In this document: positions 38,701-49,906 of the stretch, piece by piece
Layout: every line of letters begins with the position of its first letter
Numbering within the stretch: position 1 is the first letter of the stretch
Assembly: GCA_905221605.1 (NCBI GenBank)
Contig: CAJNDS010000669.1
Coordinates: forward strand, 124,001 to 188,000
Source of the DNA: Symbiodinium natans
Lineage: Eukaryota; Sar; Dinophyceae; Suessiales; Symbiodiniaceae
Reading direction: 5' to 3'
Length of the DNA: 64,000 nt
Translations under genes and position numbers: made by a program
Notes under the pieces: generated by a model
Databases searched by the model: none
The model's input: the letters and a program-made list of their open reading frames with translations, nothing else
Told to the model about the DNA's origin: nothing

Positions 38701-40109
38701 AGGGGTTAGTTAGTTCGTCAAGATGCGTGATGATGTATATGGCACAGTGACTTTGAAGAGGGCCAGGCACACACCGCTTGTGACATCTTGCTCCGGGCTT
38801 TGTCAGAATACTCTCTACATGACATCGATCCCTGATTGAAGGAGTATCGGGAATCTTTGTTGGGCAAAAGGGCTTGCATGTGTAAAAGGGCAACGGACCC
38901 GGAGCCCGGAACACAAGGGGAAAGTGCACCACTAGCAGGGGCCCTTTCAAGACGTCCTACACCCCGGCGAGCTGTGCTAACGCCGACAGGTTGCGGCAGT
39001 GAGTTCTCCGGACGTAGCCTCTGACTGGATCACCTGGGTGGTCAATTAAAGTTTCGTTTAAGAAGGGCTTCTTGCGAGGTTAATCGCATGAGAATTGCGA
39101 GGTGAGTCCGAATCCCTTATCTGCTAAACCCCAAACGATGCTTGCAAACTTCGCACTGCAAAGAGGTCCCGTGTCCAAGCGAGACCAATGCTTTCATACC
39201 CCGGCCCTGCCATCCGCGTGCCCTATCAGAAAGACTCATGTAAAACTTTTGCTCAACCCAACAGGTTTCCGAGGTACAGCGTTCTGCAGTCAACTTGCCA
39301 AGTTGAATGTAGAATGAAAACCCATGCATCGTTCGGGGGTTCTCGCTTCGGCTGTTGCAGCAGCGCGGGGCGCCAGGGGAGTGCAGGAGGCTGGCACCAA
39401 CAAAGACCTTTCTGCCTTCCTGTCAAAAATTATTTCGGACACGAAGTCATCGTACCTGCGGCTGAGTTTTTCGATGAATGCTTATAGTGCGCAATCCTGG
39501 CTGCGCATTGGTTTGCAATCACTGTGCTCTGTAACTTTTGCTCCCCAATCAGAAGCTGACGTCCATCCCTTACTCAAGCTTCTGTACTTTTATTTGGATG
39601 GTCGCTCGTAGGCTTGTGAAGGCTCGAGGGTGTGGGCCTCGGTTTGGTATGGGTCAAGGGATGCTCAGGTCAGGTTCGGGCCATCGTGCCTCCAGGAAAG
39701 GCCCAAGGTAGGCAACGATGTCGAACTCGTGGAGTTCGTGGATGTACCTGACGTTGCCAAGACTTTGGGGTTTGGGGCTGAGACTGAGGGACTAGGATTG
39801 AGCACTCTTACGAGCCTTGACAATCAGCCGATGCTGCACGACTCTTTCCGACAACGCCAAAGCCCTTCACCGGCTCAGGTCACGTCAACTCCTCAAACAG
39901 GCGCTGGAACCTGGAGCAGCTTCGAAGGACGCAATGGTAAGCACTATGGACCAGCCAACCAGCAAGCGAGAGCCCTTAACCACAACCGTGACCTGGACGA
40001 GCTGAGAAGGCCACATTGCTCCTTAAGAAGGGATCGCATGATGCAAGCTCAAAAACCCTAATGTTTTGCACATACCGACTGCACAGAGACCTAAATAGGC
40101 GAGGCACAG

Positions 40110-40161
<52 letters not shown>

Positions 40162-40840
40162 AGGGAGAGGGGGAGAGAGAGAGAGAGGGAGGCTGCAACA
40201 AAGGCACCACCAACTAAGCCCTACCTAATTTCACCCCGGCGACCTCCCGGTACCAATCTAAAATAGTGAAACGAATGCCTCCCCAAACCCTGTAAAGCCC
40301 AAAGCAACATAACGCCCTAACCAAGGCCCTCAGGGCTCGGGCGATTTCAGCGACTCTAAGTGGAATTTTGCCTCGTGCCACCAGGTGCTGAGAAAGGGTC
40401 TTGAGTGAGGGTAAAACAGAGGGGGTCGGTAACTTGGGGGGCCAGCACAAAAATGAGACGAACCTATTGCGAACCCAAAAAGGCACAGCGAACTTCTGCG
40501 AAGCCTGCGGGGTTTCGAGGTGGGTTAGTGGTCGGGCGGGTTGTTGCACAAATCTCAGGAACGCAAGAGAAACAAGAGCAGCCCTTCTTTTCCACAAATC
40601 TGCAGCATCGACGAATGGAATGGCCCTGTACCTGCCAAGGGCAGGAGAAACTCTGCAAAAACAATGTTTCACTTCTGGCTGACAAAGCACTGCAACGCTC
40701 CTTTTTATGGCCCGGCCCCATCGATGGGAGTATGAAGAACCCGATACTCTTGAAACAATACTACAGATGACCCACAACAAGATCGTGAAAGGTGCCTCAC
40801 TGAATTTGAGTCCTGAAGAATAGTTGAGAAGATTCTTGCT
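35797..40840. other. Gene-poor stretch upstream of RACK1
   Basis: There is mixed-composition DNA with a GA microsatellite at about 40115-40185. A 180-codon minus frame at 36462-37004 and a 242-codon minus frame at 40214-40942 lack recognisable motifs or convincing composition. No tRNA or rRNA was recognised. Telomere-like words are fewer here than further left. Confidence 0.45.
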
Positions 40841-40844
40841 TGGG

Positions 40845-41754
40845 TTATCGGCAAGATGAACCACGGCTTTTAGCAATGAGTTCCGTAATGGACCTACCTT
40901 GTACGACCAGCCAATCAGGAATGACCTCAGAGTCATGGCCACGGCCCAGGCGTGACTCTATGTCAGCACTCACCCAGTCACGAACATTTTCGTACCAAAC
41001 CACTTGGCGCTCAGCAATGGCGAGACGAGTTTGAAGGTTTGCTGCGCTCTTCTCCAAGGCGTCTTTCTCTGAGCGGAGGGACCCGAGCTCCTCCCTCAAA
41101 GCCACGCTTTCTGCACGAGCTTGGGCAGCTTCCTGAGCAGTAGCCGAGCGGGCAGGAATGAGCCCTGGTGAGTAGCAAGGGTGGTTGGGAGGGACCTGAA
41201 CTGATGATGCTGCTGCAAAGGCTCTGCACACATGGGGCACTGGATGGGGATGTTCTCGTCTTCTGCATCCGAAAACTCCTCCTGAATTGATTTCTTGTCG
41301 CTTTCATCGATGCAGGACAAAAACCTTTAAATAAAAAACTCCCATCCCCAGTGACGCAAGGCAAACCAGTTTCCTGTTTGACGACAACCTCCTTCTTCAC
41401 CCTCTCTTCCTTCACGGCATCGAGGAGTGGAGGGGCCTCCGCCTCATCGCAGTCGACTGAAGGGCCTTTTTTTTTTGAGGCATAGAGCTTGTTTAAGGCA
41501 GCTCGCCTCTCTTTTGCTGTCTTGGCCGCCTTCACCGTGGGATGGTCCTCGTACTTGGACTTAACCCTCTTCCTTCGACTGGCCCGGTTCCTTTCGTACA
41601 ACTTGGCCAAGGCTTTTCGGCGCTCAGCAGGAGGAAGGTCCGCGATTTCTGAGTCATACTTCGACACGTTCTTGCGGACCTTGGCTTTGGCCTTGGGTGG
41701 AGTCTTGAGGAACCACCGCCTCATCTTCTGACTCATCATCATCCTCATCATCCA
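40845..41754 (-). CDS. Acidic/basic protein with coiled coil, several exons or frameshifted
   Basis: I do not recognise the family. An ATG at 41754 opens an acidic stretch (MDDEDDDESEDEAV); the useful frame then shifts to a Lys/Arg-rich region with two similar blocks (KYDSEIADLPPAERRKALAK and KYEDHPTVKAAKTAKERRAA, each followed by LYxxx). A third block in another frame (41320 downward) reads SDAEDENIPIQCPMCAEPLQ, with a lone CPMC pair. A fourth (41140-40845) is a classic heptad coiled coil around LREELGSLRSEKDALEKSAA, then VVWYENVRDWVSADIESRLG. The pieces are in the right order on one strand, so one gene with short introns is likely, but I could not settle the joins; frameshift damage is the alternative. 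Highly basic blocks suggest a nucleic-acid-bound or nuclear protein. It lies at the left edge of the GANGGRCC island. Confidence 0.5.
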
Positions 41755-42319
41755 TTTTAATAGTCAGTGCGCCGACACTGGACTAGGCTGGCTAAGAAAA
41801 ACCTCAAGTCAAGAAGTATGGCACTCAGCTATTATGTACTTTTATTAGAAAATATTAAAAAATGACTCTGTCTGTACTGTACTACTGTACTTCCTGCATT
41901 GAAGTGAAACCTTTGAATAAGCCAAAACAGAATCGCTGAAAGCTGCCAGCAAATACAAAGCAAGAGCAGCGCAACAAAGATAAACCTCTGACTCAAAACT
42001 GCTGGCTCACTGGCACGGGCGCCCGGACGGGCCCAGCGAGTCGGTGACCGTGCCTCAGCGTCACAAGAACATCCAGCTGTGACACTTCAATGGTGTGCTT
42101 CCAGAAAGTGACTGAATGCAATGCCTAGCTTTTGTTCTCTGGAGCGCTCGCGTGCACTGACTGAAGTGAAGCGAAGGTCCTCTGCCAAAATGTCTTTGTC
42201 CTCAGGCCACCCTACTCCGGAGATGTGATCTCTACTCAGAATATTATATTAACAATTCGGTTGATTCAATAACACCTGCGAGGATGAATCTGAAGGACAA
42301 AATGACAAACCACTGGAAA

Positions 42320-43694
42320 CTAGTCCACTGTGACGCAGCCCGGCTGCTTATTATTCGCAGCCTCCTTGAGAGGAGAGGAGCCGGTCTTCGGCTTCGACTT
42401 GGCTGGGGAGGAGCCGGTCTTGGCGGGCTTGCTTGGGGAACGGGAAGAGCCGTCAACATCCAGCACACCGCCCTTGCCTTTGGGTGGAGTGGGCATCTTT
42501 GATGGCTTGCCTCGACTCTTGCTGATGGACGGCGACTCAAACCTCTTCTTGATCTTGTGCGGGGACGGTGAGGCATGGCTACTGGCCTTTGAGGACAAAG
42601 GGCTCGACGCGGAGCTGCCCTTCTGCCGGACCCTCCTGGGCGGCGTGAGCAAGGCGTCACCGTCAGCATCACGTTTCTTGCGGATCTTGCTCGCCTCAGC
42701 GGGAGGGGCCTTCTTCGTCTTCCCGAGCTGCCCATCTCCACCAGGGACCTCCTTCAAGAACAATGGACGGACCCAACGGTTCGCTTCGCCCAGTTCCGAA
42801 AGCAGATGGACCACATTCCTCATCAAAGCCCCCTTCTTGATGATCGCACCATCAAAGGAACCCGCATTTTCCACAGTTGTGGCATGAGAGACAATCTCCG
42901 AAGGAAGAGCCACCCTGTTCTTCTTGTCTGTCGGGTCGACGCCAGCTCCGTAGCAGAGGAACCCCTCAGTCGCGTCCGAGTTGATGTCGATGGACCAATA
43001 GGCATGATGGTCCCAGAACTCCTGCTGTTGCTACTTAACCGTGATCACATCAACAAAGCAGAAGGACAACTTGATTCATCATTACTTAACTGTAACAAGA
43101 AAACTCGCCATTTATAATTTAGTCTGTCAGACTGTCAGTGCCCATGCATGTCACGTAACTCCAGTCCTGGACCTTGTCGCTGATGGGCCTCCAGTCTTTG
43201 GCACGCTTGCCAAAATCAGCCCATCTTTCCTTGAACTCTTCGAGGAGCCGGCTCAAAATCTTTGTCGGAAGGGCCGATGTTGGACTCATGTGCACAAGGA
43301 ACGCAAGGATCGCTGCCAGCTCCTCCTTCTTCGTCTTTCGGGGAAGGACCTTCAGCCATTGATGGGCCTGCGGGAGCAAGTCGGAGAGGATGTCCAAGAG
43401 CTTGGGCTTGGAGATGAGCCTGATCTTGTTCATGTAGGGAGCCAGTCTGTCCTCATCCTCGTCGTCGCTGGAGGAACCATCCCACACCCCTTTCTTGACG
43501 GACGCCAACATTGAGGAGCACTGCGCTGGATGGGCCCGCAGCCATTGGATCATCTCTTCCAGCGTGGCCTCCTCCCCCTCAGCCATCGTCGTCTTCGCTG
43601 CGCAGCGAAGATTCTTCTTCGCGGCGGCCTCCTTAAGAAGGACCTTCTTCTCCATCTTCTTGCTCGCAACACCTTTCTTCATCGCCTTCGGCAT
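42320..43694 (-). CDS. Two-exon basic, Ser/Pro-rich protein of unknown function
   Basis: I do not recognise the family. Exon 1 (43694-43155) starts MPKAMKKGVASKKMEKK and contains a mixed helical region ending ISDKVQDWSY. Exon 2 (43021-42320) continues in frame with EFWDHHAYWSIDINSDATEG and a globular part (VALPSEIVSHATTVENAG...), then a long Lys/Ser/Pro-rich tail (SPSPHKIKKRFESP, GKPSKMPTPPKGK, TGSSPAKSKPKTGSSP) of the kind found in nuclear or chromatin-bound proteins. The inferred intron (43154-43022, 133 nt) has a GT donor, a CAG acceptor and keeps phase 0. The total is about 413 residues. The acidic patch DGSSSDDEDEDR sits in exon 1. Seven or eight copies of the island 8-mer lie in exon 1 alone, in different frames. 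Neighbours are in the same orientation. Confidence 0.6.
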
Positions 43695-44392
43695 TGCTCA
43701 CTGAAGGACCACCGGTTCAACTACTCACAGACAGTTAGTTGACTTCGAGGGACGAAGGCTTGATCACGAGAGCTGCGCGCAGTAAGATTTCAATGAAAGA
43801 CCTGCGCTTCGCAGATTTCCGCTCCGGCTTGAAACAATCTTCGTCATTTATCTCAGCTGCCAGCAGTCAGCAGAACCATGTCCTTCTGCGACGATTCATC
43901 GGGGGAAGAACCTGCGAGAAGGGCACGCTCGCATTAAAGGATCCCTAAATTTGATAAGCAGTTGCATACATCAGACTGGAAACGATGAGAAGAACCATAG
44001 CTGAGTCCGTGGCGGAGTTCGGAGGCGGGTTCGAAGGACCTGCCGGCGGAGAACACGAGGTAAGGTTTCCAAGTTGACCTTTAACTTATTATTATGAATT
44101 CTACATATAAATGTATATATATATATATGTGTTTCTTCATCGTCTGTGGGCTTGGCGTGGGTCCTGCTGCAGTTCTACATTACATCATCACCTCGTCTGC
44201 GCTGACCACGCACGGTACTTTTTTTCCTGGCCTCTTGAAGTTCGAAGGCCGGCTCCAAATTGAAACACTTTTCAATAGCGGCAGACTGCCGGATGGCCCC
44301 ACACAGTAAGACGGAACTGATCAGTGACAGTACAAATTCAGGATACTAAACGTTACTCTACTATACTAACTTTTATGAATCTCGTCGAGGGC

Positions 44393-45236
44393 CTACTGGA
44401 TGGACCCTGGCGCTCGAATTTCAATCATCAAGAAAGTCCCAGGGGCAGGGGTCGTTCGGATGAAGTGCCTCATGGCGTGTCCATACGCCGCGAAGCACCA
44501 ACCGTGCTGGAACGCTTTCTTTGCCACATCTGCCCCACGACCTCGATAGACTCCAATTGTAGCTTTTATGGAAGGCCCTGATGCATTTGTTGAACTCGTC
44601 CCTGTACATGCGGTACTCGGCAGGTGCGAAACGCTGAAGAACCTCAGCAGGCCATGCTTCATCTCCCGGGAACCGGACAGCCTTGCGCTTGACCTTCTTC
44701 TTCCCAGCAGGCCGCAGCCGCTGGATGGACCTTGTGATTGAGAGGACCTGCCTCTGACTGGCCTGGGCTTCCTTGATTGCCTGCTCCAGTTTTTGTTGGT
44801 CCTGCTTTGACTGAAGGACCTCGTTGAACAGGGGGTTCTGGAGAAGGTCCAAAAGCTCTGCATCGTCTTTTTCACGCTCATGCAATGCGAGCTCCAGCGC
44901 ATCCGCCGCTTTCTCATCGGATGGACCCAACACGCATTTGATTCCTGACAGGAGAAGGTCCCCCACCAAAGACTCATCCGAGGAACCCATGTCCTGCCCG
45001 AACTCCTCCTTCAACAGCAGTTTCAGGACCGTCATCGATACATTCGGGAACCGCCTCTCGGCGCAATACTCCAGAATGTCTTTCTCAGACCCACTTGGCC
45101 ACAAAAGAGGGACCTCGTGCTCGGATGTGTCCTTTGTTCGGACCGAATGTTCCAAAGGACTTATCGCCGAGGCAGGCTGGACGGACCACTCATCGAATAT
45201 ACACACCTGCACCCAATGAAGCCTCTCGGCGGTCAC
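44393..45236 (-). CDS. Unknown helical protein, frame broken near its end
   Basis: The frame from 45236 reads a mostly helical, charged protein (ELALHEREKDDAELLDLLQN, KQDQQKLEQAIKEAQASQRQ, then GKKKVKRKAVRFPGDEAWPA). After YRMYRDEFNKCI the plausible sequence moves into another frame (SIKATIGVYRGRGADVAKKA, then FQHGWCFAAYGHAMRHFIRT) that ends at 44393; the original frame gives unlikely sequence to 44421. The break lies exactly at a GGGCCTTCC copy of the island motif (about 44573). Removing 20 bases with GA..AG ends would repair the frame, but that is very short for an intron, so a real frameshift or sequence error is as likely. The 5' end is probably an internal exon start, because GGGTGCAG precedes GTGTGTATATTC at about 45210. 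Family unknown. Confidence 0.5.
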
Positions 45237-45289
45237 AGGAAGGACCTATGCCAGGGGCCGTTCAGTTAAGTTTCAAAAAAATTGCCATG

Positions 45290-45500
45290 CCCAATTTAGT
45301 CTGCCCAATGTTCCACCCCCGGGCCTGCCAGCCACCATGTGCAGTCTGATGGACCTCCATGGTCAAGACGCCGGCATTGCTCGGCCAGGCGCCCATGCTC
45401 AATCTCGGCTTGCTCCAAGACTTGTGTCGCACGAGAAGGCCCATGGTCAACATCGCGCTCCGCCATGACTCGGACCTCGGCACTGAGCCGTTATTTAATT
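45290..45500 (-). CDS. Possible coiled-coil exon
   Basis: In one minus frame this stretch reads VRVMAERDVDHGPSRATQVL followed by EQAEIEHGRLAEQCRRLDHG, which has heptad-like spacing. Both GPS tripeptides are encoded by the island 8-mer. It lies directly next to the CT microsatellite, so the exon boundaries are unclear. It could belong to the gene at 44393-45236 or be a separate fragment. Confidence 0.3.
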
Positions 45501-45538
45501 CAACTACACTCTTTTCCGCTGCCATCGCTCGTGCTCTC

Positions 45539-45814
<276 letters not shown>

Positions 45815-45914
45815 NNNNNNNNNNNNNNNNNNNNNNNNNNNNNNNNNNNNNNNNNNNNNNNNNNNNNNNNNNNNNNNNNNNNNNNNNNNNNNNNNNNNNN
45901 NNNNNNNNNNNNNN
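45815..45914. other. Assembly gap, 100 N
   Basis: Exactly 100 unknown bases, a conventional gap size, so the real distance is not known. The gap truncates the 3' part of the transposase-like gene to its right. Confidence 0.99.
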
Positions 45915-46832
45915 TGCGCGGAATAGGAGCGGTACAGATGAACCAATGCTGCGTTGGCTGTGGCCTCACATGGGGACGCGAGAAGGACCAGTCGCTGAGG
46001 ATATGAAAACAGAGGAACCGAAGCGTAGAGAAGCTTCTGCTGCAGAAGGGCTAGCATCATGTCTAGCATTCTCTTTCTCAGGGCCGACTGGCGCCGGACT
46101 TCAGGATGGGCCAGGTCCATCTGGCGAGCGAACCCTCCCAGCAGCTGACCTCCAGACCACAGGCCAAGGAAGGACCACACGTCAGGTGAGTTCATCTGCT
46201 CCAGGATGCGGTTGCAAATGTCCAGCGCCGCGCCTTCTGATTCCGACATCTGAGCCTTGAAAGCTCCACAGGGACCGCTCTGCAGTTCTGTTCGGAGCGT
46301 GTGAAGGGCCTCAGACTGTGGAAGCGACAGGAAGAACCATGCATCCAGGTCGAAGCGAAGGCCCTCGTTAACAAGGGCCATGCAAACACAGTGCAGCTTG
46401 TTCGAGCAGCGTGCCCAGAGCTTCTGTCGAGTCTCCCCCTTCATCGTCCCCGCCTGGTCCTCCTCGGGGGCCTCTATGGATGGACGGGGGTTCCGTGTCT
46501 GGCTCATCTTCCCTCCCAAGAAACCCATTTTCACACCATAGGAGATGAGCAACAGGCTGAGGAGGGACAATTCCGGACGAAGGGACTTCCATCCTTGGTG
46601 GAAGTTGTCCCACCGGGATGTGGTGGAAGGACCTCGCGCATGAAGGAACCGACATTCTCGAAGACGGGCCTGGCACTGCTCCATGGTGGTTTCCGCCTCA
46701 CTCCAGCCCAGGTCACGGGCAATTCTGGGTCGGAAATAGTGCAGAAGGGCCGACGACTCAGGCGTTCCACTTGCCTCCAACATCAACACAAAGTCCACGC
46801 ACTCCTCCTCAGAATTCCCGACTTACTTAGCA

Positions 46833-46878
<46 letters not shown>

Positions 46879-48903
46879 AGTCTCTCTTTGCATTTGGATG
46901 TGTTTTTTTCGTACTTATTATGAGTTAATGGATCGGAATACCTGACTGACAAGAAGCCCAGCCTGGAGGACCCGAAACCAGCGATGACCAGACCATGGAC
47001 CACGGGAAAAGTTCAGGATCATCTCTGCGACGCCCAGCGAGGACTTCAGATGGACCGTGTGCGCGATGCTGTTCTCCAGCTCTCGCGCTAATCTGTGCCG
47101 TGGCTCCCATAGATGGACCATGCGGACAGAAAGACCATTTTGCAGAAACTGCAACGCACTTTGAAGGTCCGGTCCAGCATCCGACGTCACGACCAAGGTA
47201 GGAAGGAGCCTCAAGTCTCTGTCCCCAGCTGGCTTCGAGAAGGACCCAAGACCCTCCTCCAAAGCAGGAAACATGCACTTCAACGTCTGGTCGAGGCCCA
47301 CCACTTGCTCATAGGAAGGACCACGGGTCTGCTTGGCAACTACGGGCTGGGCCGTTGTGGGAGCAGTGGCCTCTATGAGTTTCAAGCTGTCGAGGAACCG
47401 CAAGCTGCTGGCATCCAATCTCTTCTGCTCTGCAGCAGAGGGACCTTTATCAGAGTCAGGGGGACGGTACCCGCCATCTTGGAACCGCAGAGGAGGAGCC
47501 CATGCAGAAACCCCGGTGTCCGCATCCAGCACACAGTACAGCCAGCGCTTGCGTCCGCCAGCTCTTCCGCCGTCCAAGCCCACGTGGACGAAGTGAGCGT
47601 TGTTGAAGAGCCGTCGTGCGGAAAGGAGGTACCTGCTCCGCTCTTTCTTCCTCTGCAGCGTCTTTGTGAAGCGTCGGGCCGCCTCGGCCTGCATGCGGAG
47701 CCGTGTCCGCTGCGCCTCCGTTTGAGGGGCCTTGCTGCCCTTTCTTTTGTTGGCATTCCAGGCTTTGCCAAGAGCGGCCTCCATTCTCTTCTGACGGACC
47801 AGAGGGTCCCGCATGTCCGCCTCTGATTGGACAAAGGCATCCTTGTCTGCTGGCGCTTTGTGAAATTGAGAGAGATGGACCCCGATCTCCAACTCCCTAG
47901 AGACCCCATCTATCAGGTCCCACAGCAGCCATCTTAAGTCCTTCAAGGGCCAGAGTGCATGAAGGACCTCCTCCAGCCGCAGCTTTTGTCGCAACCTGAG
48001 AGGCACCTGCCTTTTGCAGTGCCGCATTCGCTCCTTGTACGCAGAGCGCTGGGTCACCTCCCCGAGGTCCACAAGGCAATGACGAACCCGCACCGATTGG
48101 GCGCTGTTGTTCACACGCAGCTTCACACGTTTCGGCAGCAGTTGCTCGAAGACCAGCTTCAGCCACTCCTTGCAATGCCGGTAATGCTTCGTGAGAAGGA
48201 CCATGAGGAAGACCATGAACCTGGTAGAAACGAAAGCATCATGTCCTTGACGCGTGTCCCTGTCATCGGGAACGGCCGCGCTTTCGGGCCAAACTATGTC
48301 GTCACGCCCCTGAGTCTTATGGTCCGTGGAGCCCGCCACTTTGCGGGCATTGAAAGCCGGGATCCAGGATTTACGCAGCTTCTTGAGAAGAACCTTCTTC
48401 TTCACGTTTGTCAATGCCCGAAGCAGCCAGTAGCACTGGCACTCGTGCTGAGGAACCCACTGGAAGCACAGAAGTGTCAAAGGTCTCTCCTCGAAAGCAC
48501 CACGCATCGTGTCCTGGGGATACAGAAGGCTGTGGGATCTACGATGGTCCTGCAACCATTCCAGGGAAAGACCATCATTGGCCGCCTGACTCTTCCTGAC
48601 AACGAAGAGCCTCTCCAGCAACTCCTCCGACTTGCAGGACCGTTCATCCTCGAACAAATGATGCTTCAGCAAGCTGCTTGCCCACATCGGCGCAGCCCCA
48701 TCAATCTCCAGATAGGCCATGCCATGCTCGTTAAAGTGGAGTCCCAGAAAGGCGTTTGGTAGACGGACCACCTCCCCAGTCGTCTTGTGCCGAAGCAAGC
48801 CTTTCTGGTCGTCTTCATAGAAGAGCAACTCAAGGTGCTCCAAGTGAGGGACTTCCTTGCACTTCTCGACGAGTGGGTTAGGAGGCTGGCGGGCCATGCT
48901 CAC
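45915..48903 (-). CDS. Large transposase-like protein of a dinoflagellate multicopy type, 3' end lost in gap
   Basis: Exon 1 (48903-46942) starts MSMARQPPNPLVEKCKEVPH. Exon 2 (46807-45915) resumes in frame with EECVDFVLMLEASGTPESSA; the 134-nt intron (GT donor after CAG, TGAG acceptor, phase 0) contains a GA/CT microsatellite. Together this gives more than 950 residues, ending in the gap. A central block reads HVGLDGGRAGGRKRW...CVLDADTGVSAWAPP; about 120 residues on comes VVTSDAGPDLQ...MVHLWEPRHRLARELENSI and then NFSRGPWSGHRW. Two Asp-bearing beta-strand-like motifs followed by an HR helix and a GPW motif recall RNase H-fold transposases and a family I associate with many copies in dinoflagellate genomes. 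That assignment is from memory of the pattern and a third catalytic acid is not identified. The frame is intact over both exons. Confidence 0.5.
46837..46875. repeat. (CT)n microsatellite inside an intron
   Basis: A CT run within the inferred 134-nt intron 46941-46808 of the transposase-like gene. It reads as GA on the transcript strand. Confidence 0.9.
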
Positions 48904-48909
48904 AGCAAT

Positions 48910-49900
48910 GAGAGGCCTGCTAATGAGATTTCCTTACAATGCATCTATTACAAATTACTTTCATGAAAGAAACTGAAGAATTTGAATGAACTGAACGTAG
49001 TGCATTGGCCTACCACTCTCAAGTCGGTGCTGCTGTCTCATAGACTCAAGCTGTCACACAGCAGATAGGAATGAAGAACCCAAAGGAAGACCCAAAAAAC
49101 AAATTGATTCTTTGGAGTTTTTCCAAGGGTTGAGGCATCGAATCAGGGTTGGGTTTGGGGCAACAATGCTTCAGCTTGCGGACTTTTTCTTGCTTGGGGG
49201 GGGGGGGGGGGGTGGGTCTCAGGCTATTTTCATTCGACCTGCAAGAACCTCAACCAATTCAAAGGCCTCGTCTTTGTCCAGCACGAGCAGACGCATTCGT
49301 CAGGATTCCTGAGAGGGACCTGGGCCGCAGCTGCCTTAACTGGAAGCCTGACTTGCCTCATCAATGGTTTGGGGCCACTTACGAGTGACTGACAAACAAT
49401 ACAGTATGGAACTAGCCAGGAGCAGCAAACGAAGATCTGCGAACCGTGTGTCCACGAACCCGCGCACGAACCCCAAAGACAGCAAACAGGAAGCTTAGCA
49501 CGAACCCTGCCACGAACCCAAACAGATGGTTCCACGAACCCAAGCCAGGGTTCTGCGAACCCTGGCTTTGAATTGAAAATCAAAAGGAACCCGGGCTTCG
49601 ACGAACCCTCCGGCTACGAACTCGGCAGGGTTAGTGGCGAACCCCGCCCGGCCTGCATACGAACCCCGGAAGCCTCCATTGCGAACCCGCCACATGCTCG
49701 TTGCGAACTGCCCCCACCCATGAAGCGGGAAACCGCCAAGTAAACAAATCCATGGCAATGCCGTGGAGCAGCCCGAAGTGAGGCGCTTGATGGACTGACC
49801 ACCTGGGCGGAGCAAAGTAAAAGTCGAGCAAGGCACGTTTCAAAGTTTCTCTTGTGTCAATGACTGACCATGACTTGTGCACGACAGAAAACGAAGCAGT
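48910..49900. other. Spacer with a cluster of CGAACCC words
   Basis: No gene is supported between the transposase-like start and the methyltransferase stop. A 17-G run lies at 49196-49212. From about 49440 to 49710 the heptamer CGAACCC or close variants occur some thirteen times, spaced roughly 12 to 30 bp, all in the same orientation (GGGTTCG on minus). The same word recurs three times at 59749-59790. Minus frames of up to 117 codons here are generated by the repeated word. Confidence 0.6.
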
Positions 49901-49906
49901 TTCTTT

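Noticed and set aside
49440-49710. tRNA genes suggested by GGTTCG words
   Set aside because: No A box or cloverleaf could be built around any copy.
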